Shown here piece after piece: positions 34,416-45,849 of a stretch of 64,000 bases of DNA; within the stretch, counting starts at the first letter, position 1, and every line of letters starts with the position of its first letter. Source of the DNA: Stictocephala bisonia (Eukaryota; Arthropoda; Insecta; Hemiptera; Membracidae). The DNA is taken from NCBI GenBank assembly GCA_035578905.1, contig JAQJVL010000002.1:8680717-8744716 (forward strand), written 5' to 3'. The translations under genes were made by a program, and so were the position numbers. The notes below the pieces were generated by a model that had not been told where the DNA came from, did no database searches, and saw nothing but the letters and a program-made list of their open reading frames with translations.

Positions 34416-36089
34416 AAGGGAGTTTGGGGGCGAAGCACCCAACGAGCGAAGCGAGTAGCGTACGATGATTTGTATAGGAGGAATTTTTACTTAGTTATTT
34501 TTTGGATCAAAATGGAAAATTTACAAAAATGTTGTTAGGTAAGTACAATATTTTTGTTAGTAAAAATATTTTATAATTTATATTTTTAGATAAATATTGT
34601 TTCCATGGAAAGGGTCAAATCCCAACAATAAAAATATGTTAGTTTAAAATAAATGTCAAAACTGCTAATTTTGGCCTGGCTCTTCTTGCACACGCGACTG
34701 GAAAAATGTCTGGGACACACTGACATACAAATTATAAATGGCAGTGTTGATTTTCATCAAGTTAGTTTTCTTGAAACCAATAAAACCATAGTACCCTCCT
34801 CCTACCATGGTAGGATAAATTATGGCTAATCTAAAACTACGTTTTGGGCCAAATGACGTTATATGTTATCCAAACGAAATTGCTGCGCAAAAACAGTTCT
34901 AAATCAGGACTGTTCTATTTAGAAGAGTAACTTGTAGTAGGAGAACCAATCACAAGTAGTGGCGGTATTCTCCTGCCAACACCCTCCCTCCCCCTCCCCC
35001 ACAGAGGGTGCCAATCTAACCCCCTCACCTCTAGCCGCTCTCATTGCTTCCACAATTCTTTGATTGTCTACAGACCCTCTGTCTCTTTTTTCCCCACTGA
35101 GCTTTCATCAATCTCCGCTTCCTGTGATTTATGTAGTCATTGGGAGAATGCATATTTCTAGTCTTAAGATTTAGTATTTTTTGTTATTATTTTATTATTA
35201 ACTAGCTAAACCTGGATGCGCTTTGCTTTGGCTTAGTCTATTATTAGTTATTTTTTACTTTAGTTGTTAGAAAAGTGAAGGTTGAATGTTTACTTGAATT
35301 TATTTGAAATAAAGTAACCTACAGGTGATTTCATAAATAAACAATCATCTGATCATAGTAATAAACTTATAGGATATGATTTGGATATAATAAGGGTGGG
35401 TGGGTCACAGTGGCACTTTTTCAGCACTGATATTTATTTTCGTTTGTGAAATGTAGGTAAGTCGGAAAATGCTTGAAATTCCCATTTTCCTTTTACAAAT
35501 TTTAGAATTAAATATATAAAAACCTTTTGTATATAAATACAATGTTGTGTTGAAATTTCAATTGAATTCATCATCTACTTTTCTAGTGTACTTTTAAAGT
35601 TTTTGTTTATGTATTTGTACTCGAAGTCACGCTTCGTGGAGTTAATCAAAATTACTAGTATTATTATATGATTGTATTGTTGTGATAATATATTAGCAAA
35701 ATATAATAATACCTTTGTCTTTAATATGCTTCTGGAGTTTACCTCGGCATTTAGTTTTTACTCATAGTTTATTCAAATTTATCCTCACAAACTAATGTTT
35801 AGTCACAACACTAAAAATGAGTTTGACCTCCCAAGCGACGACGTCGATAAGTCAAAAACGAATCAATACTCAGCGAAGTTCCTCCCCGAGACTTCGTTCC
35901 TACTAGCTTAAATATCTCCTAGGAGATCTCCAGCCAAGTTCATTCCGAAATTTAAATTAACAATGTTGACTTGGTAAATTACTTGACAGTTATTAGCGAG
36001 GTTCCACTCAGCTGTCGGTACATTTAATGAATTACAACTTGATGGCGACCTTCCAATCTCTTACAAACTAGTATTTGTCTAGACTTCAC
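34416..36089. other. Intergenic DNA with transposon-end-like pieces
   Basis: No gene recognised. GGGGGCGAAGCACCCAACGA with AGCGAAGCGAG (34426-34452) and AACTAGCTAAACCTGGATGC (35200-35219) look like ends of old insertions. Pyrimidine runs lie at 34980-35035. A block at 35850-35930 resembles 32430-32480. Confidence 0.45.
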
Positions 36090-36095
36090 TACTCA

Positions 36096-36545
36096 TACAC
36101 TTACAGTGGTGATGACCCACCCACCCACCCACCCGTACACTTACAGTGGTGATGACCCACCCGTACACTTACAGCGGTGATAACCTACCCGCCCACCCAT
36201 ACACTTACAGTGGTGATGACCCACCCACCCAGCCGTACACTTACAGTGGTGATGACCCACCCGTACACTTACAGTGGTGATGACCCACCCGTACACTTAC
36301 AGCGGTGATAAGCTACCCGCCCACCCATACACTTACAGTGGTGATGACCCACCCACCCACCCGTACACTTACAGTGGTGATTTTACTACTGTACGTGTAT
36401 GGGCGGGCGGGTGGGTCAAGGTTACTCTACATGTATGGGCGGGCGGGTGGGTCAATGCCACTGTACGTATGGGCGGGCGGATGGGTCAATGTTACTGTAC
36501 GTGTATGGGCGGGCGGGTGGGTCAATGCCACTGTACGTGTATGGG
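36096..36545. repeat. Dispersed minisatellite, locus 2, with orientation switch
   Basis: Units of the form CACCCGTACACTTACAGTGG + TGATGACC run to about 36380. The array then continues in the opposite orientation (GTGTATGGGCGGGCGGGTGG...) to 36545. The junction near 36380-36395 is a head-to-head inversion, so the locus can fold. Frames on both strands are by-products. Confidence 0.9.
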
Positions 36546-36719
36546 TGGCTCTTTGTGATAGAAAAAAACCTTATTCGATTTATATGAAAACTCCTGTGTC
36601 TCATCTTATTGATCCACACCCATACACCCATTCTTGTATTTGGGGCTTGATACTTTGACAGCACCTTCTTATCAGGGCAAGGAAATAATCTTTTTGTTTT
36701 CGCTAGGATGTAGTCCAGC

Positions 36720-37420
36720 ATACTTCACCTGACCCGTGGATGGCTGGAATGAGCTCTGCAAAGGTGCAGATAAGTGCAGATAGAAGCCAAGGCATCTATG
36801 AAGTCCACGCTGGTTTTAGGACGTTTGGCCTCAAACGAGGGGCTGCAGGCACTTCTGGAGCTGTCGGGGTAGATGCTGACGCTATCCTCCGCCTCGGCGT
36901 TTCTGGTGCTGTGGTCCTCTCCTTGCCCTTCAGTCTGCCTCAATCGGCCAGAGCTACTTTGATGGCCGATAATGGCAATTTAATGGATTTCTCCTGATTT
37001 CCTATTTCTCTGCTACTGCTGCTCCTCTTCATCGAACTAATAAATATCCGATCCAGCCCGAAAGATGTCATCCAGCCGGTTCTGAGACTGCGCTCAGTGG
37101 CCGGATGGGTTGCTGGATCTTACCACGATCCATCTTCTTCTCAGTCGTTATAAGTGTACCCCTCCGCAGCGTACACTATAAAAAAAACTTAGGCCACAGT
37201 TTACCGAGCCGTGGCAAACCTTTCGCAGTGCTGGAAATGTAGTGCGCCCCCCTCCCAGTTTTTTATATTCTGCAATTGTTATCTTCACGTGGAAGAGTGC
37301 CCCCAGGTTCCAGATTTCCGTACCGCTTTCAGGACACGGGTACGCCCCAAGGAGAAATTGTAGAAGCCTAGTTTCTCAGTGGCAGTACCACAGAAAATAA
37401 GTAAACAGAGGTTGCATCCA
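36720..37420. other. GC-richer island of unknown nature
   Basis: Clearly more GC-rich than its surroundings. The + strand has an 85-codon frame (36740-36997). The - strand has an overlapping frame, and a second one rich in Pro, Ala and Ser. At about 37188-37300 the + strand reads VANLSQCWKCSA and HVEECPQVPDF, which loosely recalls the Cys-rich region of LINE ORF1 proteins. Stops interrupt every frame. An old retroelement ORF1 is my best guess, but weak. Confidence 0.3.
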
Positions 37421-38160
37421 ATCGTACGCTGAATGGGTGTCGAGTTCTCCAGTTCGGCGACAGTGCTTCCTCAAACTCTTAAGGGTAATCGTATTAATTA
37501 TTTGTAGAATATATAAAAATGTACATTAGTTGTAATCCAAAAACAGGCGTTCGCTGCGGCAAGACCGTTTTAGTACCCTGAAATGATTCTATGGTGGAGC
37601 CATGGTAGATGGAGCCCCTGTAGATAACAGTTAAGTGTCCTCCCTTCCATGAGCTCACTCATGGGTAGCAGCTGTCACCAGGTAGTCAACCGAAACGAAC
37701 ACAGGAATCCTGGACTTTTTAGATGACGGCTCTTCTTGGCCTTCTTTGGGAGAAAAACGTTTGGAGAGGAAGTAGTGGCTTCCTTGCTGCTGAAGTTACA
37801 GTTACAGAAATAACTCTCTTCCTTGAAGATATAAATTTTCCGAGGGGCTGCTACCTCATTGTCTTGAAAAGATCCGAAGATATCATGCTAATTCCAAAGT
37901 TACAGGTTGAGTGATTAATTGATGGTGGTCAATTGGATTTGAGTTTTTTTTTTAACTATTACTTTACATGCTGTAAATATAAAATGTTGTTCCTATTAAG
38001 TGTAGAGTAACTTTTTCTATATGCGTGTATCTTTTTTAACCGTAATATTTTTAATCTGTTTAAAATAAAAAATTGTTTACAGTATATTCAGATTGAATTT
38101 TTTTAAATTTTACCGTCATGTGACATTTGTCATGTGACCGGCCTGCGGAAATTTAATGGA
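37421..38160. other. Intergenic, nothing recognised
   Basis: The frame at 37723-37914 has no motif I know. The rest is AT-rich. Confidence 0.4.
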
Positions 38161-38164
38161 CAGT

Positions 38165-38535
38165 GTATTACCCCCATACACGTACTGTGGTACTGACCCA
38201 CCCGCCCACCCATACACGTACTGTGATATTAACTCACCCGCCCGCCCATACACGCACAGTGATATTGACCCACCCACCCATACACGTACAGTGATATTGA
38301 CCCACCCGCCCACCCATACACGTACTGTGATATTAACTCACCCGCCCGCCCATACACGCACAGTATTACTGACCCACCCATACACGTACTGTGGTACTGA
38401 CCCACCCGCCCACCCATACACGTACTGTGATATTAACTCACCCGCCCGCCCATACACGCACAGTATTACTGACCCACCCATACACGTACTGTGGTACTGA
38501 CCCACCCGCCCACCCATACACGTACAGTGATATTC
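38165..38535 (+). repeat. Dispersed minisatellite, locus 3
   Basis: About 10-11 units of 32-36 bp: CCATACACGTACTGTGGTAC/TGACCCACCCGCCCA, alternating with GATATTAACTCACCCGCCCG. A three-unit block (about 38315-38400) is repeated at 38400-38490. The same unit as locus 1, in the same orientation. Confidence 0.92.
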
Positions 38536-39285
38536 TTGTCGATGCTACTTTCTGATTATCATATACCGTGCAAATAAATAAAATACGTGTTACGCTCTGT
38601 TTGTATTTCTAATTGCGGGAAATTTTAATACTTAAACATTTTTGCTTTTCGTTTTAATCGTGACGTATAATTAATTATTAAAATGTGTTAATTATAACAA
38701 ACGCACGTACTTATTTTAAATATTCATTGATAGTCTTTCACTTTTAGAAAGGCAACCGAATAAAGAAATCCTATTTTTTTTATCTTTAACTTACTAAACT
38801 TCGTCATTGGACTCATTACGTTTATATTAAATTGATACACTTTATTCAGTATGCGTTGCATGTTCCGTAAATTTTAATTTTTATACCGGCTATTGCAAAA
38901 GAAAAATTTGCGTACATATTTCAAAGAAGACTTTGTATACTTCTGTTTAGCTAGGGAGCTAGCTTTTGTAATGTTATTTTTACTTACACAACATTTACTC
39001 ATTGGAAATGCCGAGATTGCCGGGGTTTTCAAAATAAGTGTTGGCTTTATAATTTTGTATATATTTAGCTTTATGTTTTATGATTTCATGTAGCATCGAT
39101 ATTGACATAAACTCTATCAACTTAACTATTTATCATAATTATAATACAATATTTATATAATTATTGTTTAGCTATTTATAAAATATTTATTAAGTTGTTG
39201 TACATGTATATTAGTTTGATTACTATGTGTAGTCTGATTGGCTTTATAAAATGTTCGCTGGGTTGAAAATGTTTTAGGATTGTGT
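38536..39285. other. AT-rich intergenic, nothing recognised
   Basis: No gene or repeat family that I can name. Confidence 0.5.
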
Positions 39286-39418
39286 GGTTCAGGACAGATG
39301 AACTGTATTTAATAAAATACAAGAAAAACAAAGGTCCCAAATTAGACCCTTGTTGTACTCCTTAACTAATAACAAAGCTTTCTGAATACACACCACCAAA
39401 TCACACTTCACGTTTTTT
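39286..39418 (-). pseudogene. LINE reverse-transcriptase fragment, inverted copy
   Basis: On the - strand this matches the + strand at about 40208-40350: GTGAAGTGTGATTTGGTGGT, then a GVQQGSNLGPLFF-type reading that corresponds to the conserved G-x-PQGS-x-L-x-PLLF region before the catalytic Asp pair of non-LTR reverse transcriptases. It is truncated at both ends. Confidence 0.65.
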
Positions 39419-40207
39419 ATAAGTCGTTTCAATTTTACTATTTAGTGTATTAAAATATTTACTTCAATGTAATTGGGTTTGTATATTTATTTTTACATGA
39501 AACAAAATAAAACAAATGAATAAACTCGAGCACAACATGATGATTCGTTACGTATCCTGTGAACATGAAGTACATCATTACCACTCTCAGCGTGACATTA
39601 GGGGTTTGGCTCTTTGCTCTCTGGGGGTTCTCGGTGGCACGCACGTATTCAATAACCTGACGCTAATTTACTCAACACTTCCAGATACTGGCTTTTGGAG
39701 GGGTAGTCAATTTGTTCCTGTGGAGCTGCGTGGGTTTTAATTATCCCAGGGCCAGGGGAGAGAGTTTTGGCCGTTAGAAATATAACTTCGATCATATTCT
39801 TCCCTCCATTAACAGTGCCATTGCTTTCATCACAATTTTTACCAAGTTTTCGGTCTCCAAGGGTCACGCATAAGCTTGTTTTAGCCCATTTACTCGAATC
39901 GCAATTTATTTCTCTCCAACTCCCGGGGAAGGGAAGTATAAAGAAGACACGCTTGGTAACTTCAAGTGGCGAGACTACATGACATAAGAACTTAATATCT
40001 TAAAGCTATCCAATTTATATGTTCTAATCAATTTGTCAACAGTATATATTACGGTTGTGTTTTGTTCAATTTTAACGAATTTCTAAACAGACTATAGGAA
40101 TTTGAAAACGCCTAATTTATTTGAATACGATTAACCAAATTTCTTAGTATAGTAAGTGATGTTTGCAATCAATACACTACATGGAAAAATGAAAAGACTT
40201 TAAAAAA
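39419..40207. other. Spacer between inverted LINE fragments
   Basis: Two overlapping frames (39516-39740 and 39767-39982) show no recognised motif. No gene is called. Confidence 0.4.
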
Positions 40208-40745
40208 ATGTGAAGTGTGATTTGGTGGTGTGTATTCAGAAAGCTTTCGTGACAGTTCAGGAGTACCACAAGGCTCTAATTTGGAGCCTTTGTTTTTTTT
40301 TTTTTTTTTTTTTTTTTTTGCATTTTATTAAAGACAGTTCATCTGTCCTGAACTGTGAAGTTTAACTATTTACCGATGATATTAAACTATTTCTGTGGAT
40401 TGCTGATACAAGAGTCAATCTGGCTCTTCAGTCGTGTATTGATTGGGCTGTGAGGTAAGCTGAAGACAACCACGTTCCACTGAACCTTCTCAAAACATAG
40501 GTGCTACGTAATCTTCTCTGAACAAGTAAACTGTGTTGTATTAAACTCTTGGAGGAACTTGTGTCTCGTCATGTAGATCGCCAGGTACATTACAATCACG
40601 CTTGTTTTACACTGTACAGGTCCTTGATTCGAAGTCACCTTGAGTATGCCACTGTTATTTGGAATAAGGACCGGTGTACACAAATGCAGTCGTCGAGGCC
40701 GTCTAGAAGAAATTCCGTTCAAGAATGGCGTGAAAGTTTCCGGGG
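40208..40745 (+). pseudogene. LINE reverse-transcriptase fragment with catalytic motif
   Basis: The + strand reads SSGVPQGSNLEPL, then a run of about 28 T (40291-40319). LFTDDIKLF (40366-40392) follows, which is the F-x-DD catalytic block of non-LTR reverse transcriptases. Further on come LALQSCIDWAV and LYRSLIRSHLEYATVIWNK, typical of the region after the palm. Frames change and stops occur, so it is dead. The T run interrupts the conserved segment and may be an insertion scar. Confidence 0.75.
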
Positions 40746-42820
40746 CTAGGTGAAAAAGAAGCGCGTGTGTTTATTTATCATTCTTAATAAATTAATTTAA
40801 TAACGGTCTAGTTATTATGCACAAATTGTGTTTTGAAATTTACGGCTTACTCAAGCTATCAGGAAAAAAATTGTATTTCTCAATAAAATCATATTTTTAC
40901 ATAATAAATATGTTTAGTATCAATATGTAACTAAATGAAATAAAACTATTTTCTGATTCTGACCTTATTAGCTCCTAGTGCTATATTTTTTACCGAGTGC
41001 TTCATGGCTATGGTTCAGTAGAGGCTATTGGTCCAAGAGTTCCAGAATGTCATTTCCCCTCCAAGAGATCGGTTTGTTTGCCCGTGCTGTGGACAATGTG
41101 ATTCAATGGTGCTAAATTAATAACATCACAAACAAACTTCACAACCAAGATTTTTTTGATACAAATTATGGCAGGCATTCAGTGACTAAATTTACACTCA
41201 ACCAGTTTAGCCCCATTTCTCAAGTTACATATTGGGCGTCAAGTCTGTTTTGGACACTCAAGAGGATCGGTGGATAGTATGGGAAATGGAACCCCTTAAA
41301 AATGAAATTAAAATAAAACCTTTACCAGTCGATGAAGTTGTCTCGTTTTGGAAAATAACTTTATAATATATGCGTTCTTTATTAAAATAGTTTCATACTA
41401 GGGCAGGGAATTAAACTAATAAAACCCCAATGTTACGGTCAAGTGAATTTAACAGACTTTACAGATGTTTCATCCTGTATTGGAGGGGAGGATGGAAACT
41501 AGAGCACAAAATGTCAGGAAAAGGACGCGTGTCATTTATGTGGCTTCGCCAAGGGAATTAAATTAATGTTTTTAATCTTTAGTGATCAAAGAAAACCCGT
41601 TTCTTCCTAAAATTGCTCTTTAATAAAGGATAACAAGTGGAACCGTACTTATTGAATATCACGTATAATCAAAGTCACTAATAGCAAAACGAGAAACGGG
41701 AATGAAAACGATAGCTAAGTATTTTGCGTTGTATTTAAAGAGGAGAAAACCAGGTAATTAAAAGTTATGTAACTTAATATAAAAACTGTACGTACCTTGT
41801 ATCATCATTTCAAGTACATCAAATGAAACTACATGAATTGATGATGATTTTGTTGTATACATTTTCTTAATTCAGGTAGCTAAAAAAGAATAAATACATA
41901 AAGTAAATGCATTTTTTATATAGTTTATGTTTTTATTCTCGGATCAGATATAGCTTAGTAAACGACAAATTTTAATTTGTCGAAATTGTATCATTCCAAT
42001 CACCAAGGGTAATGACCCCGCTCCCCTCCCGCCTGTCCAATCGTGTCATCCAATATCGGGTAGAGCCGGAGCAGTTTTGATTATACGATGCCGCGCTCCC
42101 CCGTTTTACCTCCCCGATGCAAATTTTAATTTCATCGTGGTTGGATGGGACGAAAGTAATTACTTCAAGGAGGGGGGGGGGTCGCGTCGAGTCACGTGTT
42201 TTGTCCGCTGCACTTTACTTTACCCTCAGGATCAACAGGTAAACGCACTTTACGTTGAGTGCTCTTTTTAAAGGAATAATATCACCATTGCGGTTGGATT
42301 TAATTTTTTGTAGACATTAACCTTTTGCAAGAAGACTGTTATATATTCGTTTGATATTTTTAGCATAATTTTACCCAAAAAAATATGCTGAGGAAGATGG
42401 ATTTTTAAATCCCAACCAAATTATAGGAAGGAGTTTTCCCTCCTGTCTTCCTCTTTCAAATAAACTTTGGGGTCAGATTTTAACTAACTAAATTGCATTG
42501 AATCGAATTACTAATATGACAAATTGTTGTACATTTATTTAAAAACGCAACTGACTGAAGTGAATGTGATATTTATTTAGGAAATAACTGGAAATAGCCG
42601 TGTTAGAACGCCGATATAACGGTGAACAGGTTTTCGATAGTATAGAGGTTGCCTTAGAGGGCCAAGGTGAGCGAATGAACAAGCAAACAATTTGTCGATT
42701 TATACAATTAAAAATATAATTGCAAGTGAAGCAATTAGATGTTTCGTGCTCTCTATTATAATTTTACTTACAAATAGATATCTCATGTAATAGGAATATT
42801 TGTGCCAGTAATTTGTTTAA
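40746..42820. other. Intergenic, nothing recognised
   Basis: No gene recognised. The frame at 42077-42271 spans a run of ten G and shows no family motif. No tandem array. Confidence 0.5.
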
Positions 42821-42824
42821 TTGA

Positions 42825-42960
42825 TGAGGTCTGCCACTACAGCTGGTTTCAACTGCATTATATTTACATGGGACTACACTAGCGCTCCACTACTGGACCT
42901 CGAAGCAGCTGATAATTTGAGACACAATCTTTAACGCTGGACGGGAAATCGATATGTGTG
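42825..42960 (+). repeat. Dispersed repeat family B
   Basis: GATGAGGTCTGCCACTACAG and GGGACTACACTAGCGCTCCA, the same order as at 6218-6320, then CAGCTGATAATTTGAGAC and GACGGGAAATCGAT, which match the reverse complement of 30690-30740. Confidence 0.65.
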
Positions 42961-43899
42961 TATATACAAGCAATAACTACTTTCTTTTTTAATGGCATTT
43001 TTATATAAGTTATTTACATAAATTAAATAAGTATAAATTTATATTTCGAAGTAAATAATTGAAGAGTTGGTTGACAAATCTATTAATTACTAATCTATTT
43101 AGTTCCAAATGACTACCCTTCATGCAAGTAACTAAGCAGATCAGTTGAAACTAACACTTTTACTAAAATAGTTGTTTGTGCATAAAAAAGCACTTGCAAA
43201 AAAGCTCACGGTCATAAAATATATAATTAGTAAAATTATTCAGTTACCTCTGAGGGCGTGATAGGGAGGATAAAAGTTTTAAAATCGACGAGTATTTGAA
43301 AAGACTCGGTCCAACCCCGACTTAAAAGTTTTAATTTTACGGCGAACTGCTTTAATTTAGATATCAAAGTACTTCTGTGAGTGGCAGTCATGCACATGAC
43401 AGATAAACGGCCACATCTGAAGGGTGAGGGTGGTCTCCCCTCAGGGGGGAGAGGGCTGTCCACTTTATATAACGCATATTCTTGTGTTGAGCACTTCTTG
43501 GGAAATCTTACTGTAGTCACCAAACCTCTTTATTTTCGGTGAAAGGTTTTTTGTGCTGGTAAAAAGAATTTACTGTTATAACCATTATTTTTATAACTAG
43601 GCATAGATAAAATACAGCATTCTACATAAATCAAATTTACAGTCTGGTTAAATATTCATATTAAAAAAAAATTAGATTATAAACAGTTTTTAAACATGAT
43701 GTAAACAAAAGATAACAGCTCTCATTATAATAATAATGGCTTTATTGTACAAAAAGTGTTTCATACAATTTGTGAACTTAGGACTAATAAGTCCTCTCTT
43801 ACAGTTAACCCTTTTATGTTAAAGTAGTAAATATAACAAAGCCCAAAACAAGGAAATACAGAACTAAACTAAAGAAACATATAATATAAATTAAATAAA
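42961..43899. other. Intergenic, nothing recognised
   Basis: The - strand frame at 43236-43523 has no motif I know. The remainder is AT-rich. Confidence 0.4.
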
Positions 43900-44430
43900 C
43901 TGCTAACATATTATCAATTTTACCATTCTCTCATCATACACTCGTCCGACCCTAATCTCAGACTCTATCGCCAGCCAAAATCCGCTCAAAAAAAAGGCTT
44001 TCAATGATGCTGTGAACCGAGGCCGAATGTCATATCTCTTTAAATATGGACAAAGTTTATTCCATTCTCTGCAGGCAGTTACTGAAAAGGAATTAGTGTA
44101 GAATGATGTTCTATGAAGAGGAATACGTAATATTGACGAGGCTGAGCGTGTCTCATTTGCACACATTTTTTAGTTATACTGAAAGTTTTGAGAGAGGTGT
44201 TTAGGATTTCCATCGTTAAGTACTAAAAACAAAATACTCAATATTTTTAATAATCTAAGGTCGGCCAATTTAAGAATGGAATTTTGAATATAGTATTGAG
44301 AGATGTGATCATCATATTTTTAATTAAAAACAAATCTAATACAATAATTTTGACAAACCTGAAGTTTATTAGCCAAAGCCACAGTCATGTCATTGTACAC
44401 AGTGTTGTAATAGATAAAATCTGGAAAGAC
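43900..44430 (-). pseudogene. LINE reverse-transcriptase C-terminal relic
   Basis: Read on the - strand from about 44430: DFIYYNTVYNDMTVALANKL, QVCQNYCIRFVF, stop, then DHISQYYIQNSILKLADLRL. After another stop come LRIPLHRTSFYTNSF, ACREWNKLCPYL and FTASLKAFFL. This order (NKLQ..QN..IRFVF, R.L..L..R, S..S....WN.LP, F...LK..FL) is that of the end of Jockey/CR1-type ORF2 proteins. At least two in-frame stops make it a pseudogene. Confidence 0.8.
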
Positions 44431-44645
44431 GTTATAATATAATTTAATAAATAATGTTAAAACGTATTCTTATTAGCAAACTTATATTTCGTTAGGCAAA
44501 TCGTGTGAAATATATCTTATTAAATGGGATAGTTTATGTCAGTATTGAAAAATAAATATTGAAAGCCAGTGGATGAATTTTCTTAATTTTGCCGTTTCCC
44601 TCCGCGAAAAACATGGGTTTGTATTTCAACGATTCGGTCCGAAAT

Positions 44646-45070
44646 TGGGATGGCAACGATATATCGATACATCAGAAGTATTTATAATTATGTTTCGATA
44701 TATCGATATATTAGTATCGATATTTTCTTTCGATATATCATATTACTATACAATGACGTTATTCCCTCTCCTAAAAATCACCGTTTCGGAAAAAACACAT
44801 TTAAATTGCCTTTATGCGTACTAAACCTACATTGAAATACTCGTAATAAATCGACTTTATTTAGTTTTTTTTCGTGATGTTAACGCACTAAAATGTAATT
44901 TATTGTAGACCAGTGGGTAGAACAGGTAAATGAAGTTGTGTGTTAGTTGGCAACGCTGACTCTAAGATGCTTAATTTGAGTGCCTAGTGAATTCATTTGT
45001 TAAATTTTTAGTGTTTATAAGAAGCCGAAAGTCATTTTTAAATGTGAAAAACAAAAACAACGCTATATTT
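44646..45070 (+). mobile_element. hAT-like miniature element, one-ended copy
   Basis: It starts TGGGATGGCAACGATATATC and follows the order of the intact element at 49663-50449: CGATATATCGATATATTAGT, GACGTTATTCCCTCTCCT, GTTAACGCACTAAAATGTA, TTTAAATGTGAAAAACAAAA. The right end is missing; a SINE begins at about 45090. The overlapping frames come from TCGATA repeats. Confidence 0.7.
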
Positions 45071-45089
45071 TGATCACTTGTCTAGTGGG

Positions 45090-45306
45090 AGAGCCGGTGG
45101 CCGAGCGGTCAAAGGCGTCAGGACTTTGTACCAGAGTAAGAGATAGGGGGCGCAGGTTTGAATCCTAGCGGTGACTGGAAGTTTTTATCAGTAATATTCA
45201 CCTTGTACTGAACTAGTTCTTACCTTATTCTGTCTGATAAGGTCCAAGCACAGAATAATAGTATTTGGGGAATGGGTACAGTAGGGATGAAAAATAAATA
45301 AAACAA
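45090..45306 (+). repeat. tRNA-Ser/Leu-type SINE
   Basis: An A box TGGCCGAGCGG (45098-45108) and a B box GGTTTGAATCC (45155-45165) sit at tRNA-like spacing with a long variable region, as in class II (Ser/Leu) tRNAs. A non-tRNA body follows and ends in an A-rich tail (AAATAAATAAAACAAAT). The acceptor stem does not pair, so it is not a tRNA gene. Confidence 0.72.
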
Positions 45307-45849
45307 ATATTTACTAAATTAGGTTTTAACTATAATGGTTCCTGTTTCACATAAACAATGGGATTTGTTTCCTCACTGCAGGGAACGTCAAACATAGTAC
45401 TCGCCAGATGGCAGCAACATGTTCACTTGAAAGGGAGCGTCAAACAGACAATTAGGTTAGTTTGTACAGTGAACAAAAATCACGGACCGTGTCGTGGAAC
45501 AAATGTGTGCTACCCGGACTATAACCAGCCGGACCGTATATGTAGACGGGCACTGCCAACTAGCTCCCGATTACATATGAGCTTTGTTGTGCTTCCATTT
45601 GTTTAAACTAAATGTCACTTTATTTATGGAGAAAAAAAACTTAATTTAGAACATGGTGCAACAAGTGTAAGTTATTTTATAGAAAACTCCCGTATAGTTT
45701 AAAGTGGAAATCATGTGTTAATAATGAAATTAAAACTAGCTATTTAATTAATGAATAGAATCAATCAATAAATTGATGACATGGGAGGCTTAGATGACGA
45801 TATTTGCTAACTTTATTTTGTTAGGGACTTTAAGATTACAATAAAGCCT
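45307..45849. other. Intergenic, nothing recognised
   Basis: The 82-codon frame at 45358-45606 is Cys-containing but lacks a known motif, repeats or signal. I do not call it a gene. Confidence 0.4.

Noticed and set aside
36740..36997. 85-codon frame as a gene
   Set aside because: No motif, an overlapping antisense frame of equal quality, and no splice or poly(A) context.
44573..44835. Overlapping 83- and 61-codon frames
   Set aside because: They translate the TCGATA-rich end of a hAT-like miniature element.
45090..45175. Functional tRNA-Ser/Leu gene
   Set aside because: A and B boxes are present but the acceptor stem does not pair and a SINE body with an A-rich tail follows.
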